DNA of 5,282 bases, taken from Pseudomonadota bacterium (GTDB lineage: Bacteria > Pseudomonadota > Gammaproteobacteria > Acidithiobacillales > Acidithiobacillaceae). A model generated the notes under the pieces. That model made no database searches, was not told the origin of the DNA, and saw only the letters and a program-made list of their open reading frames with translations. A program made the translations under genes and the position numbers. Every line of letters begins with the position of its first letter. Within the stretch, counting starts at the first letter, position 1. The stretch is taken from positions 1-5,282 of the forward strand of contig JAKCBU010000113.1 of the NCBI GenBank assembly GCA_021839095.1. Direction: 5' to 3'. Shown one piece after another: positions 1-5,282 of the stretch.

Positions 1-2591
1 CGATTCCCGGCGTCTATCAGGTGCAGGGCACCGGCCGCGGCTGGCCGCAGGTGCATATCGATCTGAACCCGGTGCGCCTGGCGCAATATCACCTGACGGC
101 GCAGCAGGTGATCGACACCCTCCGCCTCGCCCAGGGCCCTTTTTTTTCCGGCATTCTGCACGCCTATCACCAGCAGTTTATCGTCGCCACCACGCCCCGG
201 CCGGTGGACACTGCGCATCTGGCCACCCTCACCCTGCCCCTCGGCCCGGCCAATGGCGAAGGCATCCGCGCCCCGCTGGCATTGGGCGCACTGGGGCAGG
301 TGCAGGTCGGTCCACCGCCCTTGCTCACCGACGCCGCCGTTCCCGGCTATCGCCATGCTCTGATCATCGATGTGCTGTCCCAATCGCGGGCCAACGACGT
401 GGCTGTCGCTCGTGCCGTACAGAACCGGCTGGCAACCTTGCGGGCGCACCTGCCACCCGGTGTGCAACTGGTACCCATCTATGACCTGAGCCATCTGATC
501 AGCAGCAGTCTGCGCGACGTCTGGATCGCCCTCGGGCTCGGCAGTCTGATCGCCTGGCTGGTGGTCCTGGCGTTTCTCGGTCGTTTCGACGGAGCAGTGG
601 CGACCCTGGTAGTCGTCCCGCTGGCCCTGGCCGCCACTTTTCTGGTGTTGCATGCGCTGGGCTACGGGCTCAACATCATGACGCTCGGCGGTCTGACGGC
701 GGCGATTGGCGCACTGGTGGATCATGCCATCGTGGTGATCGAACGCGGGCTCCACGGGCTGCATGGCGACCGCGCCGCGCGACGACAGCTCGCCCTGCGC
801 CGTGCCGCCGAAATCCTGCCGCTGATGACCCTGGCCACCCTCACCTCCTGCCTGATCTTTTTACCGCTGATTTTTTTGTCCGGCACGCTGGGTCTGTTGT
901 TCCGGCATATGGCGCTCGCCATCGTCATTGCACTGCTGACTTCGCAAATCGTCGCCCTGCTGGTGACGCCGGTACTGGCCGCATGGCTCGCCGGGCGTCC
1001 GCGGCAAAACCGGCGAAACCGTGCAGAACGTTGGTTACGCCGACATTTCAGCCGCTCGCTGATTTTCGGCATGCGCCGCCCGTGGTGGGCTATTCCGGTA
1101 GTCCTGCTCCTTGCAGTCGCGGGATGGCTGACGCTGATCACCTTGCCCACCGCCTTCCTGCCTCATTGGGACGAGGGCGTGATCTCGGTGCCCTTCCGTA
1201 CCCCCGTCGGCAGCAGCGTGGCGGAAACCACTCGCGTGGGGCGGGATTTCATGCGGGTGGCGCTGGAGAATCCCAATGTGGAGCGGGCATCGCTGATGGT
1301 CGGACGCGGTTTCCAGTTCCTCCATGCGCCGGCGAACAAAGGGGCCATCGCCATCGTCCTCAAGCCCGGTCATGCGCAGAGCACCGAGGCGGTGATGCAC
1401 ACGCTGTATGCACAATTCCGTCAGATGGCTCCCAACCTGCTCTCCATGACCCTTCACCAGACGATGATCGTGCGTCTGGGTAATCTCTCGGGTGCCCACG
1501 CGCCGCTGGTGGTTTATCTCTTCGGCTCGGATTCCGCCACCCTGCGCGCGCAGGGAACGCGCCTCGCGGCGGCCTTGCGCCGGAGCCAGGCCTTTGAATC
1601 CGTGAACTTCAAGTCACCGTCTGCGGGCCCCGAACTGGAGATCACCCCGTCGCCACTGGCTGCCATCTATGGCATCACCCCGCCGGTACTGGCCAGCCAG
1701 GTTAAGGCGCGCTTCTGGGGGCGGCAGGCGGGTTTCCTTCTGCACGGCGAGCAGATTCTGCCGATTCGCGTCAACCTCGCCGGCCACGATTTCACCCCGC
1801 GCGCGATGGACAGTCTCCCCATTCGCCTGCCGGACGGAAGCTTTACTCCGCTGGCAAGCATCGCCCGCGTGCATGTGCAGGGCGCGATACCCTTCGTGAC
1901 CCATCAGAATCTGGTGCCCGACGCCTATGTCTGGCTGCAGCCGAAGCCCGGCGAAGGGCTGGCACAGGCTGCCGTCAAGGCACGCGCCGTGGTAGCGGGT
2001 CTGCATCTGCCCACGAACGTGACGACCCTGCTCGGCGGCTACTATCGCCAGCAGTCCCAAAGTTTTCAGCAGATGGCGTTGATACTGGGCGGCGCGCTGG
2101 CCTTGCTCCTGATCCTGCTCGGCTTTCAGTTCAGCAGTCAGCGCGCCGCCATCTCTGCGCTGCTGGCCATTGCGCTGGCTGCGCCGGGAGCCTTGCTGGC
2201 GCTGCTGCTGCTCGGCATCGATCTCGACAGCACCGCTTTTCTCGGGGTGCTGCTGGTCTTTGCCATTGCCGTCAATAATGTGATTCTGATTTTCGCCCGG
2301 GCCCGGCAACTCGGTGGCCCGCAACCGCGCCCCGCCGTGGTCGCCCTCGCCGCCCGCCAGCGCCTACGCCCCATCCTGATGACCATGCTCGCCGATGTCC
2401 TCGGCTTTCTGCCACTGGCCATCGGCATCGGCCACGGCACCGACCTGCTCAAGCCCCTTGCGGTAGCGGTCATGGGCGGGTTGCTGCTGTCCGTGTTCAT
2501 GTCCTTGTGGCTCGCGCCGGTACTATATGCCGCATGGCCCGTCAAGCGCCCGCTGTCGGACCCGGACCAGCGGACCAGTTCCCTTGCATGA
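1..2591 (+). CDS. RND-superfamily efflux pump permease subunit, 5' partial
   Basis: This is the inner-membrane, proton-driven subunit of a tripartite efflux pump, which normally works with a periplasmic adaptor and an outer-membrane channel. The reading frame is open from base 3, giving 862 visible residues, so the GTG at 21 is not a true start. By comparison with AcrB about 170-180 N-terminal residues (TM1 and the first porter subdomain) are missing. Visible parts, counted from base 3: the rest of the first periplasmic loop (1-172), TM2-TM6 (about 173-330), a short Arg-rich cytoplasmic link, TM7 (360-382), the second periplasmic loop (383-690) beginning with FLPHWDEG, and TM8-TM12 (691-840). 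TM4 carries GALVDHAIVVIE, where most RND pumps have VDD. TM10 carries AVNNVILIF, and TM11 is preceded by RLRPILMT, both typical of the superfamily. The loop resembles CzcA-like pumps (FLP..DEG, then a TP.G/S.AET pattern), but substrate cannot be assigned. Family assignment is very secure; metal versus organic substrate is open. Confidence 0.95.
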   Translation, partial: IPGVYQVQGTGRGWPQVHIDLNPVRLAQYHLTAQQVIDTLRLAQGPFFSGILHAYHQQFIVATTPRPVDTAHLATLTLPLGPANGEGIRAPLALGALGQVQVGPPPLLTDAAVPGYRHALIIDVLSQSRANDVAVARAVQNRLATLRAHLPPGVQLVPIYDLSHLISSSLRDVWIALGLGSLIAWLVVLAFLGRFDGAVATLVVVPLALAATFLVLHALGYGLNIMTLGGLTAAIGALVDHAIVVIERGLHGLHGDRAARRQLALRRAAEILPLMTLATLTSCLIFLPLIFLSGTLGLLFRHMALAIVIALLTSQIVALLVTPVLAAWLAGRPRQNRRNRAERWLRRHFSRSLIFGMRRPWWAIPVVLLLAVAGWLTLITLPTAFLPHWDEGVISVPFRTPVGSSVAETTRVGRDFMRVALENPNVERASLMVGRGFQFLHAPANKGAIAIVLKPGHAQSTEAVMHTLYAQFRQMAPNLLSMTLHQTMIVRLGNLSGAHAPLVVYLFGSDSATLRAQGTRLAAALRRSQAFESVNFKSPSAGPELEITPSPLAAIYGITPPVLASQVKARFWGRQAGFLLHGEQILPIRVNLAGHDFTPRAMDSLPIRLPDGSFTPLASIARVHVQGAIPFVTHQNLVPDAYVWLQPKPGEGLAQAAVKARAVVAGLHLPTNVTTLLGGYYRQQSQSFQQMALILGGALALLLILLGFQFSSQRAAISALLAIALAAPGALLALLLLGIDLDSTAFLGVLLVFAIAVNNVILIFARARQLGGPQPRPAVVALAARQRLRPILMTMLADVLGFLPLAIGIGHGTDLLKPLAVAVMGGLLLSVFMSLWLAPVLYAAWPVKRPLSDPDQRTSSLA

Positions 2592-2612
2592 AGGGGCAAT
2601 GGAAACTATATT
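2584..2612 (+). promoter_or_regulatory. Possible sigma-70 promoter for the small exported protein
   Basis: TTGCAT (2584-2589) and TATATT (2607-2612) are separated by exactly 17 bases. The -10 box matches the consensus in 5 of 6 positions and the -35 box in 3 of 6. The -35 box overlaps the stop codon of the pump gene. The promoter would start transcription in the 54-base gap, 25-30 bases before the ATG at 2646. It is a motif match only; the gene could equally be read through from the pump. Confidence 0.35.
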
Positions 2613-2634
2613 CTGATAGCCTTGTTAGTGCACT

Positions 2635-2640
2635 GGAGGT
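2635..2640 (+). promoter_or_regulatory. Ribosome binding site of the small exported protein
   Basis: GGAGGT is a near-perfect Shine-Dalgarno sequence five bases before the ATG at 2646. It decides the start: the frame is open from a TTG at 2622, but that start would put eight residues before the signal peptide and place this Shine-Dalgarno inside the coding region. Confidence 0.85.
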
Positions 2641-2645
2641 GTGAG

Positions 2646-3062
2646 ATGTCAAAAAAATCATTTTTCATTCCGATCTTGGGCGCTGTCCTGTGTCTGCCGG
2701 CCGGGGTTGTCCTCGCCGCAGATGCGACCCCTGCTGCCGGACAGGTTCAAAACCAGATGATGTATGGCAGCCAGTTGATGACCCCCAAGGAGCGTGTGGA
2801 GTATCGCGCTAAATTGCGTGCGGCCAAGACTATCCAGGAACGCGAACGGATACGTCAGGAACATCACGAAGAGATGATGGAGCTGGCCAAGAAAAGAGGG
2901 GTGACCTTACCCGCGGTACCACCCGCAGGCGGCGCAGGCATGGGTCCCGGCCGTATGAATGGCGGCGCAGGTATGGGTGGCGGCGCGGCGGGCATGGGCC
3001 CTGGTGCCGGAATGATGGGAACCGGGGCGGGCGGTGGGATGGGTGCCGGTCCGCGGCGTTAG
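2646..3062 (+). CDS. Small exported protein with helical charged core and Gly/Met-rich tail
   Basis: A 138-residue protein that is probably periplasmic; no function is established. Residues 1-24 form a signal peptide: MSKK, a hydrophobic stretch, then VLA before the likely cleavage site. Residues 38-89 are a charged, probably helical core beginning MMYGSQLMTPKER, with an Arg/Glu-rich helix, a His-His pair (73-74) in HHEEMM, and ending RGVTLP. I recall this YGSQLMT...ER..YR..../RGVTLP pattern from small uncharacterised proteobacterial exported proteins; a database search was not possible. Residues 95-138 are low complexity: 22 glycines and 7 methionines in 44 residues, ending in Arg-Arg. It has no cysteine outside the signal peptide. 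The Met-rich tail and neighbouring transporters suggest metal (for example copper or silver) binding or a Spy/CpxP-like stress role, but both are inference. The start is fixed by the GGAGGT site. The gene lies 54 bases after the pump gene and may be cotranscribed. Confidence 0.85.
   Translation: MSKKSFFIPILGAVLCLPAGVVLAADATPAAGQVQNQMMYGSQLMTPKERVEYRAKLRAAKTIQERERIRQEHHEEMMELAKKRGVTLPAVPPAGGAGMGPGRMNGGAGMGGGAAGMGPGAGMMGTGAGGGMGAGPRR
2928..3053 (+). repeat. Imperfect in-frame repeats encoding the Gly/Met tail
   Basis: Two 18-base units beginning GGCGGCGCAGG, at 2928-2945 and 2961-2978, differ at one base and are offset by 33 bases (11 codons), so both encode Gly-Gly-Ala-Gly-Met-Gly. Degenerate versions follow around 2979-2999 and up to about 3053. 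The pattern suggests tail growth by in-frame duplication, so its length may vary between strains. Confidence 0.7.
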
Positions 3063-3233
3063 GGCGCAGCACGCCTCTGCGCGGAAAAGTTAAGTCGCGG
3101 GCGGAGGTTTGCTCCTTGGCTCCACAGGTCAGGAGCAGCCAGGGCAACCGCGCCTTCCCGTCGGTAGCGCGCGGGTTACGTATCAGCGATGAATCCAGGG
3201 CGTAAACTGCCCAGCCCCAACGACAGGATTCCC
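3063..3233. other. Non-coding gap with two small inverted repeats
   Basis: From the stop at 3062 to the preferred start at 3234 no gene is supported. GCGCAG (3064-3069) pairs with CTGCGC (3077-3082) across a 7-base loop just after the stop codon, and GCTCCT (3111-3116) pairs with AGGAGC (3131-3136) across 14 bases. Neither is followed by a T run, so neither is a convincing intrinsic terminator. The stretch may hold the promoter of the DMT gene, but I see no good -35/-10 pair. Confidence 0.4.
3225..3228 (+). promoter_or_regulatory. Ribosome binding site deciding the DMT transporter start
   Basis: AGGA lies five bases before the ATG at 3234. The in-frame upstream ATG at 3189 has no purine-rich Shine-Dalgarno at a proper distance, so the shorter protein is preferred. 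Confidence 0.6.
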
Positions 3234-4283
3234 ATGCCACGCCTCCATACCCTGCAGCGGCCTGGCATTCAGGCCGCTCTTCTGTCGGCGCTGCTTTTCG
3301 GCGCAAGCACGCCGCTGGCGAAGATCCTGCTGGCGTCGGTGAGCCCGTGGATGCTGGCTGGACTGCTCTATCTGGGCTCAGGTCTGGGCCTAACGCTCTA
3401 TCGCCGGTTGCGACGTGCCGAATCCGTGCGCCTAACGCGCCGGGACGCCTTCTGGTTTGCCGCTTCGGTACTGTCCGGCGGGATCGTGGCGCCGGTGCTG
3501 TTCATGATCGGTTTGCGAGATGCTGCGGCATCGACGGCATCCCTGTTGTTGAATGCGGAAACGGTGTTTACGACGCTGCTCGCCTGGTGGGTGTTCAGGG
3601 AAAGTTTTGACCGGCGCATTGCCTGGGGTATGGCGGCGATTGTGCTGGGGATGGTCCTCCTCAGTTGGCCTGGGCAGGTGCATCTTGATCATCTCTGGTC
3701 TGCTGCCGCCATCATCGGCGCCTGCTTCGCCTGGGGTGTGGATAACAATCTGACCCGCAAGGTATCCCTGGCGGATACGAGCTGGATCGCCGCCAACAAG
3801 GGCTGGGTGGCGGGCGGCGTCAATCTCGGCCTGGCCCTGCTGCTCGGTGACCATCTGCCCGCCCTGCCCGACGCGGCGGCGGCAATGCTGCTCGGATTTT
3901 TCGCCTATGGCGTCAGCCTCGCCCTTTTCGTGGTCGGCCTGCGCCATCTCGGCAGTGCGCGGACCGGAGCGTATTTTTCCAGCGCGCCCTTTGTCGGTGC
4001 CGTACTCAGCGTGATGCTCGGGGCTCCGGTCGGCCCGCTCCTGGTGATTGCCGGGGCGCTGATGGGCTGGGGCATCTGGATGCATCTCACCGAGCGCCAC
4101 GAACATAGCCATACCCATACCCTTATGGAACATGATCATACCCACGTGCATGGAGTACATCACCAGCACACGCATGCGTTTCCGGTGGCGCCAGGAGCCC
4201 GTCATCGCCACCCGCACCAGCACGAGGCGCTGACCCACAACCACGCCCACACGCCAGACATGCACCATCTGCATGACCATTAA
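3234..4283 (+). CDS. EamA/DMT-family transporter with His-rich C-terminal tail
   Basis: An inner-membrane transporter of the drug/metabolite transporter superfamily, 349 residues from the preferred ATG. Two EamA repeats give about ten helices between residues 12 and 283. The first repeat opens with ALLFGASTPLAKILL and includes LLLNAETVFTTLLAWWVFRE, a typical EamA pattern at the end of repeat one; the second includes ACFAWGVDNNLTRK and SARTGAYFSSAPFVGA. The last 66 residues (284-349) contain 24 histidines in H-x-H series such as HEHSHTH and HDHTHVHG, and no cysteine. With ten helices and a cytoplasmic N-terminus the tail would face the cytoplasm. His-rich tails usually bind Ni, Co, Zn or Cu, so metal-linked transport is plausible, but the substrate is unknown. 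An upstream in-frame ATG at 3189 would add 15 residues (MNPGRKLPSPNDRIP) and is less likely because it lacks a ribosome binding site. The gene is 171 bases after the small exported protein gene. Confidence 0.93.
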   Translation: MPRLHTLQRPGIQAALLSALLFGASTPLAKILLASVSPWMLAGLLYLGSGLGLTLYRRLRRAESVRLTRRDAFWFAASVLSGGIVAPVLFMIGLRDAAASTASLLLNAETVFTTLLAWWVFRESFDRRIAWGMAAIVLGMVLLSWPGQVHLDHLWSAAAIIGACFAWGVDNNLTRKVSLADTSWIAANKGWVAGGVNLGLALLLGDHLPALPDAAAAMLLGFFAYGVSLALFVVGLRHLGSARTGAYFSSAPFVGAVLSVMLGAPVGPLLVIAGALMGWGIWMHLTERHEHSHTHTLMEHDHTHVHGVHHQHTHAFPVAPGARHRHPHQHEALTHNHAHTPDMHHLHDH

Positions 4284-4335
4284 CCGCCTCCCGATGGCGA
4301 GCAGACAGGCGCCAGCCCCGCACCCCTTCGTCACC

Positions 4336-4341
4336 TATAAT
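4336..4341 (+). promoter_or_regulatory. Consensus -10 box upstream of phosphoketolase
   Basis: A perfect TATAAT lies 47 bases before the ATG at 4389 in the 105-base gap after the DMT gene. At 17-base spacing the -35 position (4313-4318) reads CAGCCC, a poor match to TTGACA, so the promoter may be weak or need an activator. It supports the phosphoketolase being a separate transcription unit. The rest of the gap shows no terminator with a T run. Confidence 0.5.
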
Positions 4342-4377
4342 TTTAACGATATCCCCTTCAACCCATTTCCAGAAAAA

Positions 4378-4382
4378 TGAGG
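4378..4382 (+). promoter_or_regulatory. Ribosome binding site deciding the phosphoketolase start
   Basis: TGAGG lies six bases before the ATG at 4389. An in-frame ATG at 4377 overlaps this site and would add only MRFG; the sequence before it (AGAAAA) is a weaker ribosome binding site. Confidence 0.65.
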
Positions 4383-4388
4383 TTTGGA

Positions 4389-5282
4389 ATGACGCCTGAA
4401 CACGATGCAGTTTGTGAAAATGAGAGCATCAGCGCCTATGGGACCGCCCGCGCGACAGTCGAAGAACACCCACTGAGTCCCGACGATCTGCGTAAGATCC
4501 ATGCCTACTGGCAGGCCAGTCTTTACCTGTGTCTGGGGATGTTATATCTCCGGGACAATCCGTTGTTGCGGGACCCGCTCGAGCCGGAGCACATAAAGCC
4601 GCGCCTGTTAGGCCACTGGGGATCGGACGCGGGCCAATGTTTCACCTATATTCATTTTAATCGCCTGATCAACAAATACGACTTGAACGCGATCTATATC
4701 TCCGGACCGGGGCACGGGGCACCGGCCATGCTCTCTCAGGCCTACCTTGAGGGAACGTACTCGGAGATATATCCGGACAAAAGTCAGGATATCGCAGGAA
4801 TGCAGCGATTTTTCAAGCAGTTTTCCTTCCCTGGAGGCATTGGTAGTCACGCGACACCGGAAACCCCGGGCAGCATTCATGAGGGCGGAGAACTTGGCTA
4901 TAGTGTTTCGCACGCATTTGGGACCGTCTACGACAACCCCGACCTGATCGCCCTGGTCATGGTAGGCGACGGGGAAGCAGAAACGGGGCCCCTTGCCACA
5001 AGCTGGCATAGCAATAAATTCCTCAATCCGATTACCGATGGTGCGGTACTGCCGGTACTCCATCTCAACGGCTATAAAATCAACAACCCCACCATTCTGG
5101 CCCGCATCACCCATGAGGAACTGGAGGCATTATTCATCGGGTATGGTTATACCCCTTATTTTGTGGAGGGGAGCGACCCTGCGAGCATGCACCAGGCGAT
5201 GGCTGCCACCATGGAACAATGCGTATTGAAAATCCGGGAATTTCAGGACAAAGCGCGGCAGACCGGCGCGGCCTTCCGTCCG
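4389..5282 (+). CDS. xfp: Phosphoketolase (xylulose-5-P / fructose-6-P), 3' partial
   Basis: A cytoplasmic thiamine-diphosphate enzyme that cleaves xylulose-5-phosphate, and often fructose-6-phosphate, with phosphate to give acetyl-phosphate plus glyceraldehyde-3-phosphate or erythrose-4-phosphate. The 298 visible residues are the N-terminal, cofactor-binding third of a protein that is usually about 790-820 residues; the frame is open to the last base. Family motifs in order: [10 protein letters not shown] (73-82) with the active-site His76, SGPGHGAP (105-112) with His109, [21 protein letters not shown] (151-171) with His154, the diphosphate and metal motif GDGEAETGP (193-201), and [10 protein letters not shown] (226-235). 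The residue pattern is intact, so an active enzyme is expected. GHWGSDAG differs from the GHWGTTPG form of bifidobacterial enzymes. Whether fructose-6-P is also used cannot be told from this part. The gene follows the DMT transporter by 105 bases and has its own TATAAT box. It has no evident functional tie to the transporters. Acetate kinase or phosphotransacetylase is often a neighbour and may lie downstream. Confidence 0.97.
   Translation, partial: MTPEHDAVCENESISAYGTARATVEEHPLSPDDLRKIHAYWQASLYLCLGMLYLRDNPLLRDPLEPEHIKPRLLGHWGSDAGQCFTYIHFNRLINKYDLNAIYISGPGHGAPAMLSQAYLEGTYSEIYPDKSQDIAGMQRFFKQFSFPGGIGSHATPETPGSIHEGGELGYSVSHAFGTVYDNPDLIALVMVGDGEAETGPLATSWHSNKFLNPITDGAVLPVLHLNGYKINNPTILARITHEELEALFIGYGYTPYFVEGSDPASMHQAMAATMEQCVLKIREFQDKARQTGAAFRP

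Noticed and set aside
983..1483. Plus-strand open frame of 166 codons inside the pump gene
   Set aside because: It lies out of frame within the RND coding region, and its translation is low-complexity Ala/Arg/Gly/His-rich sequence without any domain.
1614..2324. Minus-strand open frame of 236 codons opposite the pump gene
   Set aside because: It is antisense to well-conserved RND sequence and its composition (Gln/Arg/Gly) is typical of a shadow frame.
3064..3082. Intrinsic terminator after the small exported protein
   Set aside because: The 6-bp stem has a 7-base loop but is followed by GGAAAAGTTAAG and not a T run.
4080..4280. CAT/CAC-rich stretch as a tandem DNA repeat or CRISPR-like array
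   Set aside because: It has no regular repeat unit or spacer; the periodicity is explained by alternating His codons in the DMT tail.
4285..4311. Terminator hairpin after the DMT gene
   Set aside because: CGCCT and AGGCG pair over only five bases with a 17-base loop and no following T run.
3432..4334. Long minus-strand open frame of 300 codons opposite the DMT gene
   Set aside because: It is a shadow of the DMT coding frame in GC-rich DNA; the product is Arg/Gln/His-rich with no recognisable domain, while the plus-strand protein is a clear EamA transporter.
4608..5114. Minus-strand open frame of 168 codons opposite phosphoketolase
   Set aside because: The plus strand encodes unmistakable phosphoketolase motifs here, so the antisense frame is incidental.

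Overview
The window is GC-rich bacterial DNA holding four genes, all on the + strand, with two cut by the window edges. The gene set (an RND efflux permease, a small Gly/Met-rich exported protein, a drug/metabolite transporter with a His-rich tail, and a phosphoketolase) together with clear Shine-Dalgarno sites points to a Gram-negative proteobacterium. An acidophilic or autotrophic lineage such as the Acidithiobacillus group would fit, but that is a guess from gene content, not something the sequence proves.

Layout. (1) Positions 1-2591: the C-terminal ~860 residues of an inner-membrane RND pump. The N-terminal TM1 and the first part of the porter domain lie upstream of the window. (2) Positions 2646-3062: a 138-residue secreted protein with a signal peptide, a charged helical core and a Gly/Met-rich tail. 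It starts 54 bases after the pump gene and has an excellent ribosome binding site. (3) Positions 3063-3233: a short non-coding stretch with two small inverted repeats but no convincing terminator. (4) Positions 3234-4283: a ten-helix EamA/DMT-type transporter whose last 66 residues include 24 histidines. (5) Positions 4284-4388: a 105-base gap with a perfect TATAAT box. (6) Position 4389 to the window end: the first 298 residues of a thiamine-diphosphate-dependent phosphoketolase, which continues out of the window.

How they may work together. The first three genes all look like cell-envelope transport or metal-handling functions: an efflux pump with a metal-RND flavour, a periplasmic protein with a Met-rich tail, and a transporter with a cytoplasmic His-rich tail. 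A shared role in metal or toxicant homeostasis is a reasonable inference but not demonstrated. The phosphoketolase belongs to central carbon metabolism (acetyl-phosphate from xylulose-5-P or fructose-6-P), has its own promoter-like sequence and a lower sampled GC content, and is probably a separate transcription unit. I see no CRISPR array, tRNA, rRNA, insertion sequence or clearly novel multi-gene system. The most unusual molecular details are the Asp-His (instead of Asp-Asp) proton-relay motif in the pump and the metal-ligand-rich tails on its two neighbours.
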